Source: an uncultured Clostridia bacterium
Lineage (GTDB): Bacteria; Bacillota; Clostridia; Oscillospirales; Ruminococcaceae
NCBI GenBank assembly: GCA_947510165.1
Contig: CANNSB010000005.1
Span: forward strand, 30,448 to 94,447
Direction: 5' to 3'
DNA length: 64,000 nt
Shown here in pieces: positions 15,528 through 25,400 of this stretch. Position 1 is the stretch's first letter. Every line of letters begins with the position of its first letter. A program made the position numbers and the translations under genes. The notes under the pieces are model-generated. The model was given only the letters and a program-made list of their open reading frames with translations. It was not told where the DNA came from and searched no databases.

Positions 15528-17321
15528 ATGATAGATGAAATGACGGATATTAAAAGAACCCATTATACTACAGAGTTGTCAAATAAAGATATTTCTAAAA
15601 CTGTTGTTGTTTGCGGATTTGTTCAAAAAGTTCGAGATAAAGGAAATTTAGTTTTTGTAGATCTTCGAGATAGAACAGGTATTATACAACTTTCTTTTAA
15701 CGATAAGACAGAAAAATTAGTTATTAGCAAGGCAAAAACACTTAAGGCTGAGTATGTTATTATGGCTGTTGGTGTTGTTATTTCTAGAGAAAGCATAAAT
15801 AAAGATATAGAAACAGGTGATATAGAAATTATTGTAGAAGATCTTAAGATTTTATCTATTTCTAAAACACCTCCTTTTCATATATCAGACGATGTAAATG
15901 TAAATGATGAACTTAGATTAAAATATAGATACCTAGATCTTAGAAGACCAGAGCTTCAAAAAACTATTATGATGAGGCATAAAATAACAAAATGTGTTAG
16001 AGATTTTTTTGATCAAGAGAAGTTTTTAGAGATAGAAACGCCGCTTTTAATAAAATCAACACCAGAGGGGGCAAGGGATTATCTAGTTCCTTCTAGGGTT
16101 CATAAAGGAAGTTTTTTTGCTCTTCCACAATCTCCACAACTATACAAACAACTTCTTATGGTTTCTGGATATGATAGATATTTTCAGATAGCAAGATGTT
16201 TTAGAGATGAAGATCTTAGAGCGGATCGTCAGCCAGAGTTTACCCAGATAGATGTTGAGATGAGTTTTGTGGAACAACAAGATGTTATAAATATTAATGA
16301 AAAGTTTATACAGTATATATTTAAACATATTTTAGATAAAGATATATCTCTTCCAATCCCTAGGATAGAATATAAAGAGGCGATGGAAAGATTTGGTTCG
16401 GACAAACCAGATATTAGATTTGGATTAGAGCTAGTTGATATATCTGATATAGTTGTAAAAAGCGAGTTTAAGGTTTTTTCTGGAGCTGTAGAGTCTGGCG
16501 GATCTGTTCGAGGAATAAATATTTCTGGAGGGTTTGAAAATATTTCTAGAAAAGATATAGACAAGCTTACATCTTTTGCAAAGACTTATAAAGCCAAAGG
16601 AGTTGCTTTTACTAGAATAGGAAATGATAATAATAGTAGTTCTAGTTATGAAAAATTTTTATCTCAAGATATAATAGATCAGGTTAGGGATAGACTTTCA
16701 GCAAAATCAGGTGATGTTATACTTATTGTTGGTGATACAAAAGATGAGATTGTTTTTGATAGTCTTGGTGCTCTTCGTTTAGAAATTGCTAAAAAACTGA
16801 ACCTTATAAAAGAGGGAAGTTTTGCACCTTTATGGGTTACAGATTTTCCTTTATTTGAATATGACGAAGAAAAAAATAGACTTGTTGCAAAACATCACCC
16901 ATTTACATCGGTTAAACATGAGGATATAAAAAAGCTAGATGATAAACCTCTAGAATGTAGAGCCAATGCTTATGATTTTATTTTAAATGGTTGTGAAATT
17001 GGTGGTGGATCTATTCGTATAAGCGATAGTGATATGCAGTCAAAGATGTTTAATCTTATGGGTTTTGAAAAAGAAGAGATAGATAATCGTTTTGGATTTT
17101 TGTTAGAGGCTTTTAAATACGGAGTTCCTCCCCATGGTGGAATTGCCTATGGATTGGATAGGCTTGTGATGATTCTTTTAGAAAAAGATAGTATAAAAGA
17201 TGTTATTGCTTTTCCAAAAGTTCAAAATTCTAGTGAACTTTTGTCTGGTTGTCCAACTATGGTTGATAAAAATCAACTAGAAGAACTAGGAATAGAATGT
17301 CAAAATAAAGAAAAAGAATAG
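15528..17321 (+). CDS. aspS: Aspartyl-tRNA synthetase
   Basis: Class IIb synthetase of bacterial type (597 residues): an N-terminal OB fold for the anticodon (GFVQKVRDKGNLVFVDLRDR), then the catalytic core. Motif 2 reads FQIARCFRDEDLRADRQPEF, a GAD insertion domain lies at about 290-420, and motif 3 is PHGGIAYGLDRL. TAGGAG precedes the ATG at 15528. A perfect-stem terminator begins inside its last codons. Whether it is discriminating or non-discriminating cannot be told by eye. Confidence 0.96.
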   Translation: MIDEMTDIKRTHYTTELSNKDISKTVVVCGFVQKVRDKGNLVFVDLRDRTGIIQLSFNDKTEKLVISKAKTLKAEYVIMAVGVVISRESINKDIETGDIEIIVEDLKILSISKTPPFHISDDVNVNDELRLKYRYLDLRRPELQKTIMMRHKITKCVRDFFDQEKFLEIETPLLIKSTPEGARDYLVPSRVHKGSFFALPQSPQLYKQLLMVSGYDRYFQIARCFRDEDLRADRQPEFTQIDVEMSFVEQQDVININEKFIQYIFKHILDKDISLPIPRIEYKEAMERFGSDKPDIRFGLELVDISDIVVKSEFKVFSGAVESGGSVRGINISGGFENISRKDIDKLTSFAKTYKAKGVAFTRIGNDNNSSSSYEKFLSQDIIDQVRDRLSAKSGDVILIVGDTKDEIVFDSLGALRLEIAKKLNLIKEGSFAPLWVTDFPLFEYDEEKNRLVAKHHPFTSVKHEDIKKLDDKPLECRANAYDFILNGCEIGGGSIRISDSDMQSKMFNLMGFEKEEIDNRFGFLLEAFKYGVPPHGGIAYGLDRLVMILLEKDSIKDVIAFPKVQNSSELLSGCPTMVDKNQLEELGIECQNKEKE

Positions 17322-17348
17322 CAATAAAGCTATTCTTTTTCTTTATTT
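17303..17348. terminator. Bidirectional terminator between aspS and gdhA
   Basis: A 20-bp perfect stem (17303-17322 with 17329-17348), six-base loop, with A- and T-rich outer ends. The 5' arm overlaps the last six codons of aspS; the convergent gdhA stop lies 23 bases beyond. Confidence 0.85.
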
Positions 17349-17370
17349 AATTATATAATTTTTGGTGATA

Positions 17371-18717
17371 TTATAATATTCCTTGTTTAGCCATAGCAGT
17401 TGCAACTTTATGAAATCCAGCAATGTTGGATCCGACAACAAGATTATTAGGATTATTATATTTTATAGATGTATCGTTAGATATTTTAAATATATTTTTC
17501 ATAATGGATTCGAGCTTTTTATCAACAGTTTCAAAATCCCAGCTATCTCTAATCGAATTTTGTGACATCTCCAATCCTGAAGTTGAAACACCACCAGCAT
17601 TTGCTGCTTTTCCTGGTGCAAATGATATATTATTTTCTAAAAAAAGATGAACAGCTTGCTCACAGCAAGGCATATTCGCACCTTCTGCAACGGCGATAAC
17701 GCCATTTTTTATTAATATTTCAGCGTCTTTAAGAGATAATTCGTTTTGTGTTGCACAAGGGAGAGCTATATCACAAGGGATAGACCAGATAGATTTCTCT
17801 GAAGCTGGATAAAATTCTGCAGAATTGTCTAGATTTATATATTCGGATATTCTTTGTCGATGATTCTCTTTTATATCAATAATATAAGAAATATTTATAC
17901 CATTTTTAGCATATATAAATCCACTAGAATCAGACATAGCAACAACACAGGCTCCAAGCTGTATAGCTTTTTCAGCGGCATAGATTGCTACGTTTCCAGA
18001 ACCAGAAATAACTATTTTTTTATCCTTAATATCTTGTTTATTTATATTCTCAAGCATCTCTTTTGTAAAATAGATTAGTCCATATCCTGTGGCCTGTTTT
18101 CTAACAAGAGAGCCGCCAAATTCCAAACTTTTTCCTGTTAAAATTCCTGTAAATTCGGATTTTATTCTTTTATACTGTCCAAACATATAGCCAATCTCTC
18201 TCTCTCCGACTCCGATATCCCCCGCAGGAATATCAGTGTTAGAACCAATATATTTAGACAGCTCTGTCATAAAACTTTGACAAAATCTCATTATTTCTCC
18301 ATCAGATTTTCCTTTTGGGTTAAAATCAGAGCCACCCTTACCACCTCCAAGAGGAAGTCCAGTAAGACTATTTTTAAATATCTGTTCGAATCCTAAAAAT
18401 TTTATAATAGATTGATTTACAGATGGGTGGAAACGTAAACCACCTTTGTATGGTCCTAAAGCAGAGTTGAATTGGACTCTATAACCTGTATTAACATCTA
18501 TTGTTGTGTCATCCTTTTGATATGCAACACGAAATTCTATAAGACGTTCGGGGATAACTATTCTTTCGAGTATACCTGATTTTATTATATAAGGATTTTC
18601 CTGTATATATGTTTTTAGAGAAGATAAAACTTCTTTAACAGCTTGTATGAATTCTACTTGGTGTCCATTTTTAAAGTTTAGATTATCAATAATAGAGTTT
18701 ATGAATTGGTTTATCAT
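17371..18717 (-). CDS. gdhA: Glutamate dehydrogenase (NADP-type hexameric)
   Basis: Interconverts 2-oxoglutarate plus ammonia and glutamate. The substrate lysine region reads GPYKGGLRFHPSV and then LPLGGGKGGSDFNPKGKSD. DIPAGDIGVGEREIGYMFGQYK follows in two overlapping blocks, and the nucleotide-binding motif is GSGNVA. Length of 448 fits the NADP-specific class I family. The frame is open to 18756, but ATG at 18717 is chosen because an AGGAACGAGG ribosome site lies just before it. It is a single-gene transcript between a terminator and the pyrE promoter gap. Confidence 0.95.
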   Translation of the reverse strand: MINQFINSIIDNLNFKNGHQVEFIQAVKEVLSSLKTYIQENPYIIKSGILERIVIPERLIEFRVAYQKDDTTIDVNTGYRVQFNSALGPYKGGLRFHPSVNQSIIKFLGFEQIFKNSLTGLPLGGGKGGSDFNPKGKSDGEIMRFCQSFMTELSKYIGSNTDIPAGDIGVGEREIGYMFGQYKRIKSEFTGILTGKSLEFGGSLVRKQATGYGLIYFTKEMLENINKQDIKDKKIVISGSGNVAIYAAEKAIQLGACVVAMSDSSGFIYAKNGINISYIIDIKENHRQRISEYINLDNSAEFYPASEKSIWSIPCDIALPCATQNELSLKDAEILIKNGVIAVAEGANMPCCEQAVHLFLENNISFAPGKAANAGGVSTSGLEMSQNSIRDSWDFETVDKKLESIMKNIFKISNDTSIKYNNPNNLVVGSNIAGFHKVATAMAKQGIL

Positions 18718-18822
18718 AAAAAACCTCGTTCCTTTAAAATTTATATATCTATACATTATAATATATAATATAAAAAATATGTAGAAAAGTTTAAATAAAT
18801 CTTAAAGAAATCGTATTTATTC

Positions 18823-18851
18823 TTTTCAAATTTTATTTATTGGTATATAAT
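18823..18851 (+). promoter_or_regulatory. Candidate sigma-A promoter for pyrE
   Basis: TTTTCA (four of six), 17-base spacer, then TATAAT (18846-18851) preceded by TTGG. It lies 52 bases before the pyrE ATG in the divergent gap with gdhA. No PyrR-type attenuator hairpin is visible. Confidence 0.45.
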
Positions 18852-18903
18852 AAAATAAGAGTTAAAAGTTTAATAATATAGGCTTAAAGAGAGAGGTATA
18901 ATT

Positions 18904-19491
18904 ATGCTTTCAAAAGATAATATAAATGATATACTAAAACAAGCTAATGTTTTGCTAGAAGGACATTTTTTGCTTACATCTGGTAAACATAGTGAAAAAT
19001 ATCTACAGTGTGCGAACATTTTTAGAAATACAAAATATGCAGAAATATTGTCTAAAGAACTTTGGGAAAGGTTTAAAGATATAGAAGTTGATCTTATAGT
19101 TGGTCCAGCTTTGGGAGCGGTTCAGATGGCATATGAAGTTTCTAGACATTTTGGAGTTGAAAACTTTTTTACAGAAAGAAATGCAGAAGGCAAGATGTTT
19201 TTAGGAAGAAGTTTTGAGATAAAAAAAGGAACAAGAGTTTTAGTTGTTGAAGATGTTATAACAACAGGGGGATCGGTTAGAGAGGTTATACAGGTTATAA
19301 AAGAGAAAGAGGGAGTTGTTGTTGGAGTTGGTTCTATCGTTGATAGAACTGGTGGAAATGTTGATTTTTCTGTCCCTCTAAAAAGCGTTATAACTGTAGA
19401 TGTAGAAGCTTTTGATCCATTAGAGTGTCCTATATGTAAAAATACCGATACACCTCTTGTAAAACCAGGAAGCAGAATCTTTAAAAAATAG
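18904..19491 (+). CDS. pyrE: Orotate phosphoribosyltransferase
   Basis: Transfers phosphoribose from PRPP to orotate, giving OMP. The PRPP-binding motif VLVVEDVITTGGS is at about residues 113-125. HFLLTSGKHSEKYLQC matches the N-terminal orotate site of the longer, clostridial type, and the C-terminal CPICKNTDTPLVKPGSR also belongs to that subgroup. It is 195 residues long. GAGAGAGG precedes the ATG. It stands apart from other pyrimidine genes, next to radC. Confidence 0.93.
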   Translation: MLSKDNINDILKQANVLLEGHFLLTSGKHSEKYLQCANIFRNTKYAEILSKELWERFKDIEVDLIVGPALGAVQMAYEVSRHFGVENFFTERNAEGKMFLGRSFEIKKGTRVLVVEDVITTGGSVREVIQVIKEKEGVVVGVGSIVDRTGGNVDFSVPLKSVITVDVEAFDPLECPICKNTDTPLVKPGSRIFKK

Positions 19492-19503
19492 GGGTCTTAA
19501 TAA

Positions 19504-20205
19504 ATGGCAGATAATATACATGGTGGTCATAGACAAAGACTAAAGGATAGATTTATAAAAGATGGTCTAGACTCTTTTGAGCCCCACAATATATTAGAAT
19601 TATTATTATTTTTTGGGATATCTAGGGCGGATACTAATACAATTTCTCATAATTTGATAGATATGTTTGGATCTCTTTCTGGTGTTTTTGATGCTCCATT
19701 TGAAGAATTAGTTAAAGTTGATGGAGTTGGCAAAAGTATAGCAACTTTGATAAAACTTATTCCTGAGATTAGCAGGATGTATATGATTGATAAGTGTGAT
19801 TCTAAACAGCATTTAAATACCACAAAAAAGGTGGGAGATTTTCTTCTTCCAAAATTTATAGGAAGAACAACAGAGGTTGTCTATCTTATATGTTTAGATA
19901 ATTCTTGTAAAGTTCTCCATTGTGGAATATTATTTGAAGGAACTGTCAATGCTGCTAGTATAAGCATACGAAAAATTATAGAAGTTGCTATAAAATTTAA
20001 TGCTAGTAATATAATTTTATCTCATAATCATCCAACAGGAGTTGCTCTTCCTTCAAACGAAGATATAGTTACAACTGATAGAGTTGTAAAAGCTTTACAG
20101 GTTATAGGGATAAGTCTTTTAGACCATATTATAGTTGCTAGAAATGATTTTGTCTCTTTAGCAGATAGTGGACATCTTTCATATATAAAGGGAGATATAA
20201 TATAA
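19504..20205 (+). CDS. radC: RadC-family JAMM-domain protein
   Basis: 233 residues with an N-terminal helix-hairpin-helix region (KVDGVGKSIA, about 78-87) and a C-terminal JAMM metalloprotease-like domain, whose metal motif reads SHNHPTGVALPSNED. The family name comes from DNA repair, but a repair role for RadC has not held up and the molecular function is unknown. It begins 12 bases after pyrE with AGGGGT as ribosome site and ends before a terminator. Confidence 0.9.
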   Translation: MADNIHGGHRQRLKDRFIKDGLDSFEPHNILELLLFFGISRADTNTISHNLIDMFGSLSGVFDAPFEELVKVDGVGKSIATLIKLIPEISRMYMIDKCDSKQHLNTTKKVGDFLLPKFIGRTTEVVYLICLDNSCKVLHCGILFEGTVNAASISIRKIIEVAIKFNASNIILSHNHPTGVALPSNEDIVTTDRVVKALQVIGISLLDHIIVARNDFVSLADSGHLSYIKGDII

Positions 20206-20211
20206 AAAATG

Positions 20212-20250
20212 AGGTTAGTTTGAAAATATATTTTTTCAGACTAACCTTTT
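20212..20250 (+). terminator. Rho-independent terminator after radC
   Basis: A 15-bp stem with one G-U pair (20212-20226 with 20233-20247), six-base loop, followed by T-rich sequence, 7 bases after the radC stop. Confidence 0.75.
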
Positions 20251-20268
20251 AAAAAAGGGGGAATATCT

Positions 20269-22227
20269 ATGGATAAATTTCAGCTTGTTTCAGAGTATAA
20301 GCCAACAGGAGATCAACCAAAGGCAATTCAAAAATTGGTAGAAGGGATAGAAAAAGGTTTTAGAGAACAAACTTTATTAGGTGTTACAGGATCTGGAAAA
20401 ACTTATACTATGGCAAATGTTATAGAAAAAATTGGAAAACCAACACTAGTTTTAGCACATAATAAAACTTTGGCAGCACAACTATGTAGTGAGTTTAAAG
20501 AGTTTTTTCCAAATAATTCTGTAGAATATTTTGTTAGTTATTATGACTATTATCAACCTGAGGCATATGTTGCTTCTACTGATACTTATATAGAAAAAGA
20601 CAGTGCTATAAATGATGAGATAGAGAAGCTTCGACATTCTGCGACAAATTCTATAGCAGAAAGAAAAGATTTAATAGTTGTAGCAAGTGTTTCTTGTATA
20701 TATAGTTTGGGAAATCCGATAGATTATAAAAATATGGTTATATCCTTGAGAGAAGGGATGGAAAAAAATAGAGATGAGCTTATAAAAAAGTTAATAGATA
20801 TACAGTATGAGAGAAATGATGTAAATTTTCAGAAGAATAAATTTAGGGTTAGAGGAGATGTGCTAGAGATCTATCCACCGTATTCTAAGGGGCAGGTTAT
20901 AAGGGTGGATTTTTTTGGGGATGAGATAGAAAAGATAAGCGAGATAAATCCACTAACAGGGGAAGTTTTACAGGGGGTGTCCCATGTTGCAATCTATCCT
21001 GCATCTCATTATATATTTGAAAGAGAAAAGATAAATATAGCTATAAAAGAGATAGAAGATGAACTATCCAATAGGATAAAATATTTTGAAGATAATGAAA
21101 TGTTGTTGGAAGCACAGAGGATAAAACAGAGGACAATGTATGACCTTGAGATGTTGTTGGAGATTGGCTTTTGTAAAGGTGTAGAAAATTATTCTAGAGT
21201 TTTATCAGGAAGACCAGAAGGAAGTGTCCCATATTCCCTTATTGACCATTTTCCAGAAGATTTTTTGATGATTATTGATGAATCTCATGTTATGCTTCCT
21301 CAAATTAGGGGGATGTTTGGAGGAGACTATGCAAGAAAAAAAATGTTGGTGGACTATGGGTTTAGACTTCCGTCGGCTTTTGACAATAGACCATTAAATT
21401 TTGATGAATTTTATAAAAAGATAAATCAGGCAGTTTATGTATCTGCAACTCCATCAGATTTCGAAAAAGAACATAGCAGTCAGATAGTTCAACAGGTTAT
21501 AAGGCCGACTGGCTTGTTGGATCCCACTATAGATGTTAAGCTTATTGAGGGGCAGATAGAGGATATTTTATATCAAATAAACGAAAGAATAAAAAAAGAT
21601 GAAAGAGTTTTTATAACAACACTAACCAAAAAGATGTCAGAAGATCTTACAAATTTTCTTCTAGACCATGGAATAAAGGTTAAATATATCCATTGTGATA
21701 TAGATACAATGGAGAGGATGGAAATTTTAAGAGATTTGAGATTAGGAAAATTTGATGTCTTAATAGGGATAAACCTTTTAAGAGAGGGGATAGATGTTCC
21801 GGAAGTTTCTTTGGTTTGTATCCTTGATGCAGATAAACAAGGTTTTCTAAGAAGCGAGAGTGCACTTATACAAACGATAGGAAGAGCGGCGAGAAATAGC
21901 AACGGACATGTTATAATGTATGCAGATATTGTGACAAATGCAATGGAAAAGGCTATAACAGAAACACAAAGAAGAAGAGAAATCCAGATAAAATATAATA
22001 TAGAAAATGATATAACTCCTACTACTATAAAAAAAGATATTAGAGATATTATCGAGATAAGTAAAAAAAATAAGAAGACTAAACAAGACGTGTCTAGGAT
22101 GAGTATAGAAGAAAAACAAAAACTTATTATTACATTAAAAAAAGATATGAAAGAAGCAGCAAGACTTTTAGAGTTTGAGCATGCTGCATTTTTAAGAGAT
22201 AGATTAAAAGAGGTAGAGCATAGTTAG
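20269..22227 (+). CDS. uvrB: Excinuclease ABC subunit UvrB
   Basis: DNA-damage verification helicase of nucleotide excision repair. Walker A GVTGSGKT (about residues 37-44) and the beta-hairpin region [10 protein letters not shown] are present. The helicase motif reads [17 protein letters not shown], with motif [11 protein letters not shown]. The C-terminal UVR domain that contacts UvrC is at about 612-648. Length 652 is normal. AAAGGGGG precedes the ATG. uvrA follows 20 bases downstream; uvrC is not in the window. Confidence 0.97.
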   Translation: MDKFQLVSEYKPTGDQPKAIQKLVEGIEKGFREQTLLGVTGSGKTYTMANVIEKIGKPTLVLAHNKTLAAQLCSEFKEFFPNNSVEYFVSYYDYYQPEAYVASTDTYIEKDSAINDEIEKLRHSATNSIAERKDLIVVASVSCIYSLGNPIDYKNMVISLREGMEKNRDELIKKLIDIQYERNDVNFQKNKFRVRGDVLEIYPPYSKGQVIRVDFFGDEIEKISEINPLTGEVLQGVSHVAIYPASHYIFEREKINIAIKEIEDELSNRIKYFEDNEMLLEAQRIKQRTMYDLEMLLEIGFCKGVENYSRVLSGRPEGSVPYSLIDHFPEDFLMIIDESHVMLPQIRGMFGGDYARKKMLVDYGFRLPSAFDNRPLNFDEFYKKINQAVYVSATPSDFEKEHSSQIVQQVIRPTGLLDPTIDVKLIEGQIEDILYQINERIKKDERVFITTLTKKMSEDLTNFLLDHGIKVKYIHCDIDTMERMEILRDLRLGKFDVLIGINLLREGIDVPEVSLVCILDADKQGFLRSESALIQTIGRAARNSNGHVIMYADIVTNAMEKAITETQRRREIQIKYNIENDITPTTIKKDIRDIIEISKKNKKTKQDVSRMSIEEKQKLIITLKKDMKEAARLLEFEHAAFLRDRLKEVEHS

Positions 22228-22247
22228 AAATATAGAAAGGTGGATAT

Positions 22248-25067
22248 ATGAGTATAGATAAGATAGTTATAAAAGGGGCAAGAGAGAATAATTTAAAAAA
22301 TATAGATATATCTTTACCGAGAGATAAGCTTATAGTTTTTACGGGACCATCAGGTTCTGGAAAGTCTTCATTAGCCTTTGATACAATATATGCAGAGGGG
22401 CAAAGAAGATATGTAGAGAGTCTTTCTGCATATGCAAGACAGTTTTTAGGACAGATGGAAAAGCCAGAGGTTGAATATATAGAAGGGCTATCTCCCGCAA
22501 TATCCATAGACCAAAAGACAACAAATAAAAATCCGAGATCAACAGTAGGAACAGTTACAGAGATATATGATTATTTAAGACTTTTATTTGCACGAGTGGG
22601 AAAAGCACACTGCACTGTCTGTAAAAGAGAGATAGAAAAACAAACGATAGATCAAATTGTAGATCGGGTTATGACATTAAAGGTAGGGGAAAAGATTCAA
22701 ATTTTATCTCCAATAATAAGATCAAAAAAAGGGGAGCATAGAAAAGAGATAGAAGGAATAAAAAGAAATGGATATGTTCGAGTTCGAGTAGATGGAAATA
22801 TGTATGATATATCCGAAACAATAGAGCTGGATAAAAATAAGAAACATAGTATAGAAGTTATAATTGATAGACTGGTGGTTAAACCTGAGATTAGAGAGAG
22901 ACTTTCGGATAGCATACAAACAGCTGTAGCTTTGTCAGATGGTTTAGTTTTGATAAACATTTTTTCAGAGGATCGAGATATTATGTTTTCTCAAAACTAT
23001 TCTTGTCCAGATCATGATATATGTATAGATGAGATTTCTCCTAGCATGTTTTCTTTTAACAATCCTAAAGGAGCGTGTGAGAATTGTATGGGAATAGGAA
23101 CAACTATGAAGATAAACGAAAAAAAACTTATAGTTGATGAAAATTTTTCTATAAACCAAGGAGGGATTCGAGCTTGTGGATGGGATTTAAGTGAGGGACA
23201 GAGTATTGGAAATATGTATATACAAGCTTTGTCAGAAAGATATAAATTTAAGTTAGATATACCTATAAAAAAACTTAAAAAAACGTTTTTAGATATAATA
23301 TTTTATGGAAATAAAGGGGAAGAGTTAGATTTTGTTCATAAACATGGGGTTTATAAAGGAAGTTTTGAAGGGATAGTTAATAATCTAGAAAGAAGATATA
23401 AAGAAACCCAAAGCTCTGCAGTTAGAGAAGATATAGCGAAATATATGACAATTTCTAGTTGTTCTTGTTGTAAAGGGGAAAGACTTAATGCTATAACTCT
23501 AGGAATTACAGTTGGTGGAATAAATATCAGTAAATTCAGTGTGAAAAGTGTGGAAGAATGTATTGATTTTATAGAATTGTTGAAACTATCTAAAGGGGAT
23601 ATGAAGATAGCTGATAGAATTATAGAAGAGATAAAAAAAAGACTTTTATTTTTAAAGAGTGTGGGATTAGACTATTTAACTCTGTCTAGGTCTGCGGCGA
23701 CCCTTTCAGGAGGAGAGAGCCAGAGAATAAGACTGGCGACACAGATTGGATCTTCTCTTGTGGGTGTTTTGTATATCCTTGATGAGCCAAGTATAGGTCT
23801 TCATCAAAAAGATAATATGAGATTGATAGAAACACTTAAGCATTTAAGAGATATAGGAAATACAGTAATAGTTGTAGAACATGATGAGGATACAATGAAA
23901 GAGGCAGACTATATAGTTGATATTGGACCGGGAGCAGGGGTTCATGGAGGAGAGATAATTTTTGCTGGAACTGTTGAAGGGATAAAAAAATGCGATAAGT
24001 CTGAAACAGGGAGATATTTAAATGGAGAAAAAAGCATTCCAGTGCCAGAAAATAGAAGATTAGGGTTGGGCAAAAAGATATCAATAAAAGGTGCAAAAGC
24101 AAATAATCTAAAAGATGTTGATGTAGAATTTCCTATAGGTACTTTAAGCTGTGTGACTGGAGTTTCTGGGTCGGGGAAATCTACATTAATAAATGAGATT
24201 TTATATAAATATGCAAGTCAGAAGATAAATAGGGCTAAAGATGATGCAGGAGAGCATAAAAGTATAGAAGGTATAGAAAATTTTGATAAAATAATAGGAA
24301 TAAATCAATCTCCTATAGGACGTACACCAAGGTCAAACCCCGCGACATATACAGGTGTTTTCACAGATATTAGAGAGATCTTTGCAGCTACAAATGATGC
24401 AAAATCAAAAGGTTTTATCTCTAGCAGATTTAGTTTTAACATAAAAGGGGGAAGATGTGAATCGTGCCAAGGGGATGGAATAATAAAGATAGAGATGCAT
24501 TTTTTGTCAGATATATTTGTAACCTGTGAGGTTTGTAAAGGACATAGATATAATAGAGATACCCTTTCTATAAAATATAAAGATAAAAATATATATGATA
24601 TTCTAGAGATGACTGTGGAACAAGGGGGAGAATTTTTCAAGAATATACCAAAAATTTACAGAAAATTAAAATGTTTAGAAGATGTTGGACTAGGATATAT
24701 AAAGATTGGACAGAGTGCACCAAGTTTATCGGGGGGAGAAAGTCAGCGGGTTAAACTAGCGACCGAACTTTCTAAAATTTCTACAGGAAAAACATTATAT
24801 ATATTAGATGAACCAACCACAGGTTTGCATGTATCTGATGTTGCTAATCTAATAAAAGTTCTTCAAAAATTAGTTGAAATGGGAAATACAATGATAATAA
24901 TTGAGCATAATTTAGACATAATAAAAACAGCGGACTATATAGTGGATATAGGACCAGAAGGTGGACATAGAGGGGGACGAATTATTGGATGTGGAACACC
25001 GGAAGATATAGCGGAAAATAAAGACTCGTACACAGGTTTATATTTAAAAAAAATCTTGTATAAATAG
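22248..25067 (+). CDS. uvrA: Excinuclease ABC subunit UvrA
   Basis: Damage-recognition ATPase with two ABC modules (939 residues). The first Walker A GPSGSGKSS is near residue 33 and the first signature LSGGESQRIRLA near 488. The second Walker A GVSGSGKSTL is near 640 and the second signature LSGGESQRVKLA near 828. Cysteine pairs for zinc modules are seen as CTVC...C and CESCQGDG with CEVCKGHR. GAAAGGTGG precedes the ATG. It is co-transcribed with uvrB. Confidence 0.97.
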   Translation: MSIDKIVIKGARENNLKNIDISLPRDKLIVFTGPSGSGKSSLAFDTIYAEGQRRYVESLSAYARQFLGQMEKPEVEYIEGLSPAISIDQKTTNKNPRSTVGTVTEIYDYLRLLFARVGKAHCTVCKREIEKQTIDQIVDRVMTLKVGEKIQILSPIIRSKKGEHRKEIEGIKRNGYVRVRVDGNMYDISETIELDKNKKHSIEVIIDRLVVKPEIRERLSDSIQTAVALSDGLVLINIFSEDRDIMFSQNYSCPDHDICIDEISPSMFSFNNPKGACENCMGIGTTMKINEKKLIVDENFSINQGGIRACGWDLSEGQSIGNMYIQALSERYKFKLDIPIKKLKKTFLDIIFYGNKGEELDFVHKHGVYKGSFEGIVNNLERRYKETQSSAVREDIAKYMTISSCSCCKGERLNAITLGITVGGINISKFSVKSVEECIDFIELLKLSKGDMKIADRIIEEIKKRLLFLKSVGLDYLTLSRSAATLSGGESQRIRLATQIGSSLVGVLYILDEPSIGLHQKDNMRLIETLKHLRDIGNTVIVVEHDEDTMKEADYIVDIGPGAGVHGGEIIFAGTVEGIKKCDKSETGRYLNGEKSIPVPENRRLGLGKKISIKGAKANNLKDVDVEFPIGTLSCVTGVSGSGKSTLINEILYKYASQKINRAKDDAGEHKSIEGIENFDKIIGINQSPIGRTPRSNPATYTGVFTDIREIFAATNDAKSKGFISSRFSFNIKGGRCESCQGDGIIKIEMHFLSDIFVTCEVCKGHRYNRDTLSIKYKDKNIYDILEMTVEQGGEFFKNIPKIYRKLKCLEDVGLGYIKIGQSAPSLSGGESQRVKLATELSKISTGKTLYILDEPTTGLHVSDVANLIKVLQKLVEMGNTMIIIEHNLDIIKTADYIVDIGPEGGHRGGRIIGCGTPEDIAENKDSYTGLYLKKILYK

Positions 25068-25217
25068 AGTTTACAAAAGTATATTGGTATGGTATAGTTT
25101 TTATATAGTTTGTAAGATTTAAATTAAATGGTATAAAAAATTTAGTTTTATAAACTTTAAATTAAATACTTTAAAATAAAAATTTTAATAAATATTAAAA
25201 AAATGGAGGTTTTATTT

Positions 25218-25379
25218 ATGCAAAAATATATTTGTATAATATGTGGATATATATATGATCCAGAAACAGGTTGTGCAGACCAAGGAATTCCTGCTGGAGT
25301 TGCTTGGGAAGATGTTCGTGAAGATTATCTTTGTCCTTTATGTGATGTAGGAAAAGATCAATTTGAGCCAACAGAGTAA
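25218..25379 (+). CDS. rub: Rubredoxin
   Basis: 53-residue one-iron electron carrier. Both knuckles are present: CIICG (Cys6, Cys9) and CPLC (Cys39, Cys42). The conserved YDPETG and the aromatic WEDVREDYLCP segments are also present. TGGAGG precedes the ATG. It lies 21 bases before the flavodiiron gene, so it is the likely electron donor for that oxygen or nitric-oxide reductase. The 150-base gap upstream is very AT-rich and presumably holds its promoter. Confidence 0.95.
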   Translation: MQKYICIICGYIYDPETGCADQGIPAGVAWEDVREDYLCPLCDVGKDQFEPTE

Positions 25380-25400
25380 ATAAATTTAGGGGGAAATAAA

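Noticed and set aside
18380-18400. tRNA T-arm-like GTTCGAATCC
   Set aside because: It lies inside gdhA, and no cloverleaf can be built around it; it is coding sequence.
25100-25200. Two imperfect direct copies of a TTTAAATTAAAT-containing stretch upstream of rubredoxin
   Set aside because: The shared core is 12 bases of pure A/T in a very AT-rich gap and is likely chance.
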